From contig DFQY01000052.1 in the NCBI GenBank assembly GCA_002378005.1, forward strand, positions 1 to 32,818: DNA of 32,818 bases, written 5' to 3'. The notes beneath the pieces were generated by a model. The model was given only the letters and a program-made list of their open reading frames with translations. It was not told where the DNA came from and ran no database searches. The translations under genes were made by a program, and so were the position numbers. Below are positions 23,559-31,668 of the stretch, one piece after another. Source of the stretch: Flavobacteriales bacterium UBA3477 (GTDB taxonomy: Bacteria > Bacteroidota > Bacteroidia > Flavobacteriales > Schleiferiaceae). Within the stretch, counting starts at the first letter, position 1. Every line of letters starts with the position of its first letter.

Positions 23559-26381
23559 ATGAAGAAAGCCGTTTATATCCTTTTTGCGCAAATCTTCTGT
23601 TCTCTTGTGTTTGCACAGAATGTCAGCATAATAGGAACAGAATCAGGGCTAAAGAATCCGACAGTATATTCTGTAGTTCAGGATCAGTGGGGTTTTGTTT
23701 GGATAGGAACACGCGATGGTTTGTATCGCTATAATGAAGGTCAGGCAGAGCTTTTTAATTTCCAGGATTCGACAAATGTTATTCGTTCCAATAATATTCA
23801 GAGTCTTTTGTGCACTAGCGATTCTGTTCTATACGTTGGGATGCAATTGGGAGGAGTTGTTGCGATTGATTTAAAGAATTTTCGGCCAATATCTGATCAA
23901 ATAACTCCACAACTGCCAGAGGCAACCTCAGTAATTTCATTGTATGAATCTTCAAATGGGACCATATGGGCGGGTACATCAGGGACAGGAATTTTCTATC
24001 TAAAACCTAATTCAGGCACTTGGAAACAATTGTTATCAGAAAATTACTTTGAAGATTTAAAGTTTTGTTTCGATTTTGCGGAACAAGGTGATACACTTTG
24101 GATTGCTTCATCTGGTCAATCGATACTCTATTACTTAAACTCGACTGAAGAAGTTTCTGCATATCAATCTGCTGACGAACTTTCATCTTATAGAAAAGCT
24201 GTTGATGTGAATGGAACAACAGTAGTAGTGGCAATTGAAGGGCAGGGCGTATACAAGAAATCTGACCAAAGTGCATTTAAAAAGATTGATGTAATTAATG
24301 GCGCGTCACCTCGAGATTTGAGGATCATTAACAATGAACTTTGGATAAGTACGGATGGTACAGGGGTTTTTGTTCACGATGGAACTCAAACTAAAGTATA
24401 TTCAAAACATGATGATCAAACGGGAATTATCACTGATCAGTGTTATGGTATCTATTCTATTTATGACCAAGTCTGGGTTGGTACCTTTAATGGTGGAATT
24501 ACAGCTTTTCCTTCTCTTTTAGACCCATTAAAAAGACTACCTAAGCCTTCTACATTTAGTTACTCTAGCTTACAGAGCGCCATTAGTTTATTGCGCGATA
24601 AAGAATCATTATGGGTTGGGTTTGATGGCGACGGGATCGTTAGATATGAGTTAAAAAATGGAAGTTGGATGCCATTTTATTTGGATGACGAGTCTTTACC
24701 ATCAGTAGTCACTTGTATAGAATCCTTTGATACCGAGCTTTGGGTAGGTAGTCTATTAGAAGGGCTTTTCGTATTAGATAAAAAAGACAACTCCATTAAA
24801 AGACATTTTCTCGCCTATTCACCGTTAGCTAATGGCCTACAAAACTCGAATATATGGTCTATTGAACGGACCTGGGGGGATAGTTTATGGATAGGAACCT
24901 TATATGGTCTGCAGTTTTGGAATGGTAAAGAATTCTTGAGCCCATTTAGAACACCTTGGGAGGTAGGAAGGAATATCATGGACTTAGAATTTGACGGTCA
25001 AAAACTATGGGTAGGCTCTGAATTCCAAGGAACTTATTCCATTGATAGACTGGGTGAAATCGAAAGTTTCCCGCTAGATAATCCAGTGCTCGATTTACTT
25101 AGTTTCGAGAAGTATGTTTTGATAGGCACCGAGGGGTCTGGCATTCTTGCTATTAACGACGGCAAAGTAGACACGATTACGAGGAATCAAGAGTATTTAA
25201 ATTGCTACTCTTTTACGAGTATAGGGGAAAAGGTATTTGCATCAACTAGTCTGGGCTTATTCGAATTACAGCTTTCCAAGGGTCAAGAATGGTCCTATAA
25301 CATCATCAAAGAATTTAATGAATTAAACATAGGCTTGCCTAATCGAAAGACTTTGTTGTCCGCACAAAATAGTTTGATAATGGGTGGTACTGAAGGAGTT
25401 CTGAATATCGACATGAACAATCAGTGGAAATCAGAACTACCGGTTATACTGTTGAGAGAAGTGCATACCGACAATGTCGCTTTGAATACTGAGGTGTTTA
25501 AGGATGACATGCGCCAGAAATCTCCTATAACGTTACCTGCTGGCACTAAAAATATCCGTTTTACCTTCGATTTAATGAGCAAGACCCGTCGAAATGGAAT
25601 TGCTTGTGCTTATAGAGTTAAAGAATTGAGTGATATATGGATCAGTTTGCCATATGGGACTCGAAATATTGACCTAAATGATTTATATCCAGGCCAGTAT
25701 ACATTAGATCTTAGGTTACAAGGCCAAGAAAACCAGGAGAAACTTATCAAAGTTGATTTTAAGCTTGAACCGTACCTAAGGCAAAGGGTTTGGTTTAGGG
25801 CGTTACTTTTTATTCTAGTAGTTTTTGTTTTAGGGTTTTCAACGTTTTTACTGCAAGAAAGAGAACATAGAAGTACTCGATTAAGATTAATCGAAACAGA
25901 AAAAAAGCTACTAGAATCTAAAGCCGCACAATTAGAGATTAAATCAAAGCAACAGCAGAATGAATTGAGTTTTCAGCTATTAAAGACCTCAAGTAGGCTT
26001 GAACTTCTGAAGTCCTTTAAAGAGAGATTGATCAATGAGAGTGAAAAGAAGGATCGTTCCGATGAGGTTTTAAAATTCCTCAAAGGATTAACGAGGGAAT
26101 TGAACAGAGAACTCCAAAGTGAAAATTATTGGGATCATTTTGAAAGAAACTACAGGGAATTACACGAGAACTTTTCAAAAAGATTAATGGAACATTATCC
26201 TAATCTGACTAATGGAGAAGTTCGTATATGCTATTTGATCAGACAAAAAATGAGCAATAAAGAAATAGCTAATGTGCTGAATGTGAGCCCTGCCGCAGTA
26301 GAAAAGGCCAAATACAGGCTAAAGAAGAAAGTGGGTTTGAGTAGGGAAATTTCTTTGGATGAATATATTCAGAAACTATAA
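23559..26381 (+). CDS. Membrane-spanning beta-propeller / Y_Y_Y / HTH transcriptional regulator
   Basis: This 940-residue protein has a signal sequence (LFAQIFCSLVFAQN) and then repeated two-component-regulator propeller blades (first: VYSVVQDQWGFVWIGTRDGL; others with LWIGT, LWVGS, VWVGT) over about 25-620. A triple-tyrosine (Y_Y_Y) Ig-like domain covers about 655-740 (NIRFTFDLMS, YGTRNIDLNDLYPGQY). One membrane helix lies at 745-767, then a coiled coil (about 770-835) and a C-terminal LuxR/GerE-type HTH from about 880 (LTNGEVRICYLIRQKMSNKE). No histidine-kinase or receiver domain is present. It probably senses released oligosaccharide in the periplasm and binds DNA directly from the membrane. 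It starts 22 bp after the terminator hairpin and lies between the two parts of the PUL. Confidence 0.88.
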   Translation: MKKAVYILFAQIFCSLVFAQNVSIIGTESGLKNPTVYSVVQDQWGFVWIGTRDGLYRYNEGQAELFNFQDSTNVIRSNNIQSLLCTSDSVLYVGMQLGGVVAIDLKNFRPISDQITPQLPEATSVISLYESSNGTIWAGTSGTGIFYLKPNSGTWKQLLSENYFEDLKFCFDFAEQGDTLWIASSGQSILYYLNSTEEVSAYQSADELSSYRKAVDVNGTTVVVAIEGQGVYKKSDQSAFKKIDVINGASPRDLRIINNELWISTDGTGVFVHDGTQTKVYSKHDDQTGIITDQCYGIYSIYDQVWVGTFNGGITAFPSLLDPLKRLPKPSTFSYSSLQSAISLLRDKESLWVGFDGDGIVRYELKNGSWMPFYLDDESLPSVVTCIESFDTELWVGSLLEGLFVLDKKDNSIKRHFLAYSPLANGLQNSNIWSIERTWGDSLWIGTLYGLQFWNGKEFLSPFRTPWEVGRNIMDLEFDGQKLWVGSEFQGTYSIDRLGEIESFPLDNPVLDLLSFEKYVLIGTEGSGILAINDGKVDTITRNQEYLNCYSFTSIGEKVFASTSLGLFELQLSKGQEWSYNIIKEFNELNIGLPNRKTLLSAQNSLIMGGTEGVLNIDMNNQWKSELPVILLREVHTDNVALNTEVFKDDMRQKSPITLPAGTKNIRFTFDLMSKTRRNGIACAYRVKELSDIWISLPYGTRNIDLNDLYPGQYTLDLRLQGQENQEKLIKVDFKLEPYLRQRVWFRALLFILVVFVLGFSTFLLQEREHRSTRLRLIETEKKLLESKAAQLEIKSKQQQNELSFQLLKTSSRLELLKSFKERLINESEKKDRSDEVLKFLKGLTRELNRELQSENYWDHFERNYRELHENFSKRLMEHYPNLTNGEVRICYLIRQKMSNKEIANVLNVSPAAVEKAKYRLKKKVGLSREISLDEYIQKL

Positions 26382-26426
26382 AGATCATTCCGTCGACAGG
26401 GTCGATACAAATCTAAAAATTAAGAT

Positions 26427-29117
26427 ATGTTAAGGTATTTGTTATTACTTAGTTTTCTAAGTTTCAATGCATACGCCCAGTATGTTCATTGTGACGGAAA
26501 AATCATACGTGATGGCCAGAATGACACTCTGTTGATCCGCGCAATGGGTGTAGGAGGGTGGATGGTTCAGGAAGGGTACATGCTTCAGACCGCTTCTTTT
26601 GCTAGTCCGCAACATAAGATTAAGGATACTATTGAGGATCTCATTGGCGTGACGGCAACCCAAGCGTTCTACGATGCTTGGTTAGAAAATCATTTTACGA
26701 AAGCCGATGCTGATAGTATGGCCGTATGGGGCTTTAATACTATTCGAGTCCCAATGCACTATAATCTTTTTACCCTTCCTATAGAAGATGAGCCGGTGCT
26801 CGGTCAAAATACTTGGTTGTCTAAAGGCTTCGATCTATTGGATTCAGTTGTAGTGTGGGCCGAAGATGCTGGATTATACGTCATTCTTGATTTACATGCT
26901 GCTCCTGGAGGTCAAGGATACGATCAAGGCATAAGCGACTACGACCCTACAAAGCCTTCATTATGGGAAAGCGTACACAATCGAACAAAGACTGTTGCCC
27001 TTTGGAAAAAACTAGCAGAGAAGTTTGCTACAAATACGACTATAGCCGGGTATGATTTGATAAATGAGCCTAACTGGAACTTGCCCGGAGGGTCTTTGCT
27101 CAGAGCTCTATATGAAGACATTACAGACAGCATTAGAGAGGTAGATACCAACCATATTATTTTTATTGAAGGAAATTGGTTTGCCAACACCTTCACAGGC
27201 TTGACACCTCCATGGGACAATAACATGGCATACTCACCTCATAAATATTGGTCGCCTGTAAATAGCGTAGCAGACATACAATATGGATTGGACCTCAGAG
27301 ATACTTATAATGTTCCTATATGGTTTGGGGAAACCGGTGAGAATTCAAATGCTTGGTATACTGGCCTAATCAGTATAATGGAATCAGAGGGAGTAGGTTG
27401 GGCTTGGTGGCCCCTCAAAAAAATAGAGACAATCAACGCACCTTTGAGCGTCACTAAAAACCCTGGGTATCAGAACCTTTTGAATTATTGGAGCGGGAAT
27501 GCCAGTGCACCTTCAGTTTCTAATGCTACGGCTGCTCTCATGCAACTTACAACAGATCTTAAAGCTGAAAACTGTACGTATAACAGAGGCGTCATAGATG
27601 CTATGTTCCGACAGGTTTATGACCCAACAGCTTTGCCTTGGAAAGAGCATAACATACCTGGGGTTGTCCATGCCTCTGAATATGATATGGGGCCGCTTGG
27701 AGTTGCATATTATGATACAGAGTCCATGCAATTGAACCCTCCGCCTGCATGGAATAGCGGTTGGACGTACAGAAACGACGGCGTAGATGTACAAGTATTC
27801 TCGGACTTTGTCAATAGTAACGGTTATTGTGTTGGATTTGTCGACACGGACGATTGGATGCAGTATACCGTCAATATTCCACAAGATAGTGTGTATACCA
27901 TCAAGGTGCGCCAGGGCACCAACAGCTCAACGGGTGGCAACTTTTACTTTGAAGCAGATGGTGTAAAATTGACATCGAATTACTATGCGACAAACACGGG
28001 AAGCTGGTCGGTTTTAGCAGATAAAGTCATTCCAAATGTTATTCTTTCAGCTGAGGATAAAACCCTAAGATTTGTTGCTAATGGAGGAGGGTTCAATGTG
28101 GCAAGTTTTGAATTTATTCCGACAGGAAGTACCACAGGTTTAGATGCAGAATATATCAGCTCGTTAACACATAGTTATACGGAAATAGAGGTAAAAACAA
28201 ACAAACCCATAGATACTGCACAGCTAGGGACATTGGGATCTTATTATGTAACCATTAGTGGAAATCCAGCTACGGTAGTGAATATAGCTCCTAGCCCCAA
28301 TAATGTTAGAAGTTTCATCCTTACGCTTAGTCAAAACATGACTTTTCTGGACGAAATGAAGGTTTCTTATGCAGGTACCACCTTGAAAGCGAAAGACGGA
28401 ACTTCTGTGGATCCATTCAGTTTAGAGTTGGTCGAAAATACCTTACCTACAGTACATGTGGTACCGGGTAAAATTGAAGCGGAAGCGTATTCGGATATGG
28501 ACGGTATTTCTTTAGAGAATACTTCTGATGTGGGCGGCGGTCAGAATATTGGTTATCTAGATGCAGGGGATTACTTGTTGTACGATATTAAAGTACTCAA
28601 CAACGCCACGTATTCCATAGACTATCGCCATGCTTCTCAGAGCGACGGTAAGATTCAGTTTGAGTTATACGATACCTTAGGAACGTACTTGAGCAATATG
28701 CCGGAAGTCACTCTTCCTCTAACCGGAGGATGGCAGACCTGGTCCACAACGAATGGTAACGCAGGGGTATTGACCTCTGGAGATTATATATTGAAGCTCA
28801 ATGTCATCCAAGCTCCTGTAAACATTAATTGGTTCGAATTCATTCAAGGCATAGGGATTGAGGAGCAATTTGCCTCGGACAACCTATTGGTTTATCCGAA
28901 TCCTGCACAGGATGGAGTTAAACTTCGGGGAAATTGGACTGAAGGGACTCCGTTGCAATTGTATGTTTATGATGCATCGGGCAGGTTATGGATTAAGAAT
29001 GATTTGACCTATTCTTCGGACATCTTCGTCTCTACAAGATCGCTGTCCAATGGAGAATATTTCTTTACTGTAGTCTCTGCAGGAAGACGATTTACAGAAA
29101 AGCTAATGATCAATTAA
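26427..29117 (+). CDS. Multidomain glycoside hydrolase family 5 enzyme with CBM6-like modules and T9SS tail
   Basis: The 896-residue protein has a signal peptide (LLLLSFLSFNAYAQ) and a GH5 catalytic barrel at about 20-355. MGVGGWMVQEGYMLQ resembles exo-beta-1,3-glucanase-type GH5. The acid/base is Glu214 (INEPNW) and the nucleophile Glu302 (WFGETGEN). A CBM6-like module follows (about 405-570, GFVDTDDWMQYTVNI, ending VASFEFIPTG), then an Ig/SwmB-like domain (about 575-685), a second CBM6 (about 690-810, KIEAEAYSDMDGIS, INWFEFIQG) and a T9SS sorting domain (about 820-896, VYPNPAQDG). It is expected to be secreted and to cut a beta-glucan; the exact linkage (1,3, 1,4 or 1,6) is not decided by sequence. 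It lies 45 bp after the regulator gene. Confidence 0.88.
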   Translation: MLRYLLLLSFLSFNAYAQYVHCDGKIIRDGQNDTLLIRAMGVGGWMVQEGYMLQTASFASPQHKIKDTIEDLIGVTATQAFYDAWLENHFTKADADSMAVWGFNTIRVPMHYNLFTLPIEDEPVLGQNTWLSKGFDLLDSVVVWAEDAGLYVILDLHAAPGGQGYDQGISDYDPTKPSLWESVHNRTKTVALWKKLAEKFATNTTIAGYDLINEPNWNLPGGSLLRALYEDITDSIREVDTNHIIFIEGNWFANTFTGLTPPWDNNMAYSPHKYWSPVNSVADIQYGLDLRDTYNVPIWFGETGENSNAWYTGLISIMESEGVGWAWWPLKKIETINAPLSVTKNPGYQNLLNYWSGNASAPSVSNATAALMQLTTDLKAENCTYNRGVIDAMFRQVYDPTALPWKEHNIPGVVHASEYDMGPLGVAYYDTESMQLNPPPAWNSGWTYRNDGVDVQVFSDFVNSNGYCVGFVDTDDWMQYTVNIPQDSVYTIKVRQGTNSSTGGNFYFEADGVKLTSNYYATNTGSWSVLADKVIPNVILSAEDKTLRFVANGGGFNVASFEFIPTGSTTGLDAEYISSLTHSYTEIEVKTNKPIDTAQLGTLGSYYVTISGNPATVVNIAPSPNNVRSFILTLSQNMTFLDEMKVSYAGTTLKAKDGTSVDPFSLELVENTLPTVHVVPGKIEAEAYSDMDGISLENTSDVGGGQNIGYLDAGDYLLYDIKVLNNATYSIDYRHASQSDGKIQFELYDTLGTYLSNMPEVTLPLTGGWQTWSTTNGNAGVLTSGDYILKLNVIQAPVNINWFEFIQGIGIEEQFASDNLLVYPNPAQDGVKLRGNWTEGTPLQLYVYDASGRLWIKNDLTYSSDIFVSTRSLSNGEYFFTVVSAGRRFTEKLMIN

Positions 29118-29120
29118 TAG

Positions 29121-29136
29121 TGTCCGGTCTTTGTCC
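29121..29136 (+). repeat. 16-bp motif TGTCCGG-nn-TTTGTCC, right copy
   Basis: TGTCCGG, two bases, TTTGTCC, 3 bp after the GH5 stop. It matches 15348-15363 at 14 of 16 positions in the same orientation, so the pair brackets the PUL. Confidence 0.5.
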
Positions 29137-29222
29137 ATGCTGGACCTTAGGCTAATTCCGTAACAATGTTCACATTTGTAATGAGTTAACGACGGAAATC
29201 ACGTCTTGTAGGTTTCTTATAC

Positions 29223-29256
29223 AACCGGCGCCTGGAGAGGCGCCGGTTTTGTTTTG
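29223..29256 (+). terminator. Rho-independent terminator at the end of the PUL
   Basis: AACCGGCGCCT (29223-29233) and AGGCGCCGGTT (29238-29248) form an 11-bp perfect stem with a GGAG loop, followed by TTTTG-type T-rich sequence. It ends the regulator-GH5 transcript about 105 bp after the GH5 stop. Confidence 0.9.
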
Positions 29257-29276
29257 TCTTTTCCCTAGATTAGGGC

Positions 29277-29684
29277 ATGCGAAAACCACTTCTCTTTTCT
29301 TGTTTTATTTTATGGACGTTGTCCGCATGTAATAAGGCCATTCCACATAGTGATGACCTACTCTTTGACGTGGGGTTAATGGGGGAATGGGAAATCAGTT
29401 CGCGCACGGTCAATGGTACGGACCCTACGGTAGATTGTTGTGAATACCTTGAACTGCGTGGGGATAGTGTATTAGAAGACCTCACTGGATTTTGGTTTTA
29501 TGACGATGGGGATACCGTGCAAACGGAAGGCACATTTACAGTAGATACTCTCGAGGGTGATATCCAATTCTATCATCAAAACAGCCCCTTCAACCGCAAC
29601 TATGTAGTAGTTAGCTACGACGTCATTTATTTAGAGCACCATGCTGGAAGCACCTATTTCGAAGAGATCTGGAGGCGCCAATAA
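29277..29684 (+). CDS. Small lipoprotein of unknown function
   Basis: The 135-residue protein has a lipoprotein signal (SCFILWTLSAC, Cys18). The mature part is short beta-strand-like sequence with GEWEISSRTVNG, a Cys-Cys pair (DCCEYLELRGDSV), EGTFTVDT and the C-terminal YFEEIWRRQ. This resembles small lipocalin-like lipoproteins common in Bacteroidota, but I do not recognise a specific family. It starts about 20 bp after the PUL terminator, so it is likely a separate unit, and it converges on the M61 peptidase gene with 1 bp between stop codons. Confidence 0.65.
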   Translation: MRKPLLFSCFILWTLSACNKAIPHSDDLLFDVGLMGEWEISSRTVNGTDPTVDCCEYLELRGDSVLEDLTGFWFYDDGDTVQTEGTFTVDTLEGDIQFYHQNSPFNRNYVVVSYDVIYLEHHAGSTYFEEIWRRQ

Positions 29685-29685
29685 A

Positions 29686-31557
29686 TTAATTGGTCAGCCA
29701 TAATTCCAATAACTGCTCCTGTGAAGCGCTGGATTTTCGACTCATGCGTATGAAATGTCCTTTGCTCCCTTCTTTATAGGTTACCTCATAGGGCACAACC
29801 AGTTTCTCTGTACCACGAGTAATATTCAGTTCTATAACTGTGCCTGCTTCTGGCCCGCCGTATTCATTTTGTAGCTGATCGCTATAGAGCTCTATGATGT
29901 CCCCTTCTTCAAATTGCAATGGGTTTTCGTTGCCAATTTTTTTAACAACCAAAGTGTTTGTTCCTCGAATACGGCGGTATTTGATTCCATAATCGCTTAA
30001 TGGATCTGCTACCAATGGACCTACATAACTACGGTCGTACAGCACCCCAACTTTTACTAAATAGTCTTGTACGGGTAGTGGTGCAGTACCACTCACATAG
30101 TCGTCAAAGAATTGTTGCAAATCAGGATGTACAAGCGCCACGAATTCCTCAATAAAGTCGTTGTCCTTGAAGCTTTTATCTGGACCGTAAGTATCGCGGA
30201 GTTCCAAGACTACATCTAGCAAATCTTTTTCTCCTTGAGTGAGTTCCATAATGCGGATATCAAGTAAAGCTCCCATCAGCGCACCGCGCTGGTAGACCTG
30301 CATGTATTGTTTTTTGTAAGGCTTGTGTAAGACGTTTTCACTCATCTCCGTGAACGGCATCTTATCGGTAGGGTAGCGATCCGCCGTGACGATCTTTTGG
30401 CGCAAGACAGATTGGAGGTATTCCTCTTGTGTAATCACGCCGCCCTTTACTTGGCTGATGCCTGCAAAATATTCTGTGATGCCCTCATAGAGCCACAGGT
30501 GTTTGCTCATCTGTGGGTCGATATAGTTGAAGTTGCCTATTTCCTCACTGTGCAGACCTAGTGGAGTGAGGATGTGAAAGAACTCATGAATACAAACGTC
30601 GGCCATTTGATCGAGCACCATGTCATTGCCGAAATCGGGCAAATAATACACGGAGCTGTTGCCGTGTTCTAGCGCGCCAAAGCCTTGGCCGATCAATTCC
30701 CTCAGTGCTTTTACAATGGTGCCGAGCTTAATTTCAGTGCCTTCCACTAAACCCTGGAATTCACTGTAGTCCTTGATGTAGAAGATGAACGCGTAACGGT
30801 CCACGGGAAGGTCGCCGTGTAGAAAGGATTCGATAGCTCCCATGCTCAGACGTACTTGTTCGTAGATGTCCTCTGACAATTCGCGTCCGCTTTCGCTAAA
30901 TACTCCGATAGTGACTTTTGTTGGGCCCAATTCGAATGAGGTAGTATCCGGCTTCGCAAACATGATGGGGCAATCCAAGAGCTGGTGGTAATCCTTGGCA
31001 TGGAAGTTTTGGGTATTGCCATAGGAATAGCCGTTCATAGCACTCAGTCCATAAAGTGTAGGACTCTTTTTGACCTCCAGGGTAATGGGCATTTCCTCGG
31101 CGCCGGTAAAGAAACCGAAGTATCCAGCAGCATTGATCAAGAAATTGCGTCCTTCTTGATTGTTCGTTCCGGCCGGTTCGAAAATCTTATTTTTGCGCAC
31201 CTTGGCGTCAAAGGAATCGTCCACCCAATACTCGATCTTCTTTGGTTCGCCCTTGATCACATAAGTATTGCCCTTCTTTTTCACCTTTAAGGATTTGCCT
31301 TCAGCGCCATAGGCTTTGAAGTCCTTGATGAATCGACCGTAGTCCAAGGTGGCGTAGGTCCCAGGAATGGTGGCGGGAAAGTTAAATTCTACGCCCGCGA
31401 CATAATCGCCAAAGTTCATCTTTGTGGCGTCTACCGTAACCTTAACTCTATCGTCCTCAACATTGATGAGATCTAGGGTATAACTGTGGTAGCCAGTTTT
31501 TTGGCCATAGCTCAACAGAGGAAGTAAGAATAGTAGTAGGGTTTTGCGTATGCTCAT
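29686..31557 (-). CDS. M61-family metallopeptidase with PDZ domain
   Basis: This 623-residue protein has a signal peptide (LLLFLLPLLSYGQ) and an N-terminal beta domain typical of M61 (YTLDLINVEDDRVKVTVDA). The zinc motif is HEFFH (His324, Glu325, His328), with the third ligand Glu358 in WLYEGITEYFAG. A PDZ-like domain lies near the C-terminus (about 515-605: EEGDIIELYSDQL, VIELNITRGTEKL). M61 enzymes (glycyl aminopeptidase type) have this architecture; here the protein would act in the periplasm or outside. The exact substrate is unknown. It has its own -7 box upstream and no partner genes. Confidence 0.88.
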   Translation of the reverse strand: MSIRKTLLLFLLPLLSYGQKTGYHSYTLDLINVEDDRVKVTVDATKMNFGDYVAGVEFNFPATIPGTYATLDYGRFIKDFKAYGAEGKSLKVKKKGNTYVIKGEPKKIEYWVDDSFDAKVRKNKIFEPAGTNNQEGRNFLINAAGYFGFFTGAEEMPITLEVKKSPTLYGLSAMNGYSYGNTQNFHAKDYHQLLDCPIMFAKPDTTSFELGPTKVTIGVFSESGRELSEDIYEQVRLSMGAIESFLHGDLPVDRYAFIFYIKDYSEFQGLVEGTEIKLGTIVKALRELIGQGFGALEHGNSSVYYLPDFGNDMVLDQMADVCIHEFFHILTPLGLHSEEIGNFNYIDPQMSKHLWLYEGITEYFAGISQVKGGVITQEEYLQSVLRQKIVTADRYPTDKMPFTEMSENVLHKPYKKQYMQVYQRGALMGALLDIRIMELTQGEKDLLDVVLELRDTYGPDKSFKDNDFIEEFVALVHPDLQQFFDDYVSGTAPLPVQDYLVKVGVLYDRSYVGPLVADPLSDYGIKYRRIRGTNTLVVKKIGNENPLQFEEGDIIELYSDQLQNEYGGPEAGTVIELNITRGTEKLVVPYEVTYKEGSKGHFIRMSRKSSASQEQLLELWLTN

Positions 31558-31573
31558 AGAATTTGCCTTTGCT

Positions 31574-31581
31574 CAAAAATA
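31574..31581 (-). promoter_or_regulatory. Candidate -7 box for the M61 peptidase gene
   Basis: The minus strand reads TATTTTTG, an exact TAnnTTTG match, 16 bp before the ATG at 31557. No clear -33 TTTG lies at the expected distance. Confidence 0.35.
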
Positions 31582-31609
31582 CGCGAAAACCGGGCCAGAG
31601 TAGAAAGGG

Positions 31610-31646
31610 TATAAAATAGAAAGCCCCGCGACAATGTCGCGGGGCT
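31610..31646 (-). terminator. Rho-independent terminator after proteorhodopsin
   Basis: AGCCCCGCGACA and TGTCGCGGGGCT (31622-31646) form a perfect 12-bp inverted repeat with a one-base centre. On the minus strand it is followed by TTTCTATTTTAT. It lies 22 bp past the proteorhodopsin stop and separates that gene from the M61 gene. Confidence 0.92.
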
Positions 31647-31668
31647 AACCAACACTCTGAAACTATGA

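Noticed and set aside
23559..26381. Hybrid two-component histidine kinase
   Set aside because: The propeller/Y_Y_Y part fits, but no kinase, ATPase or receiver domain lies between the membrane helix and the HTH.
29686..31557. M1-family aminopeptidase
   Set aside because: HEFFH with a downstream WLYEG is shared, but the N-terminal domain, C-terminal PDZ and lack of a GxMEN motif fit M61.
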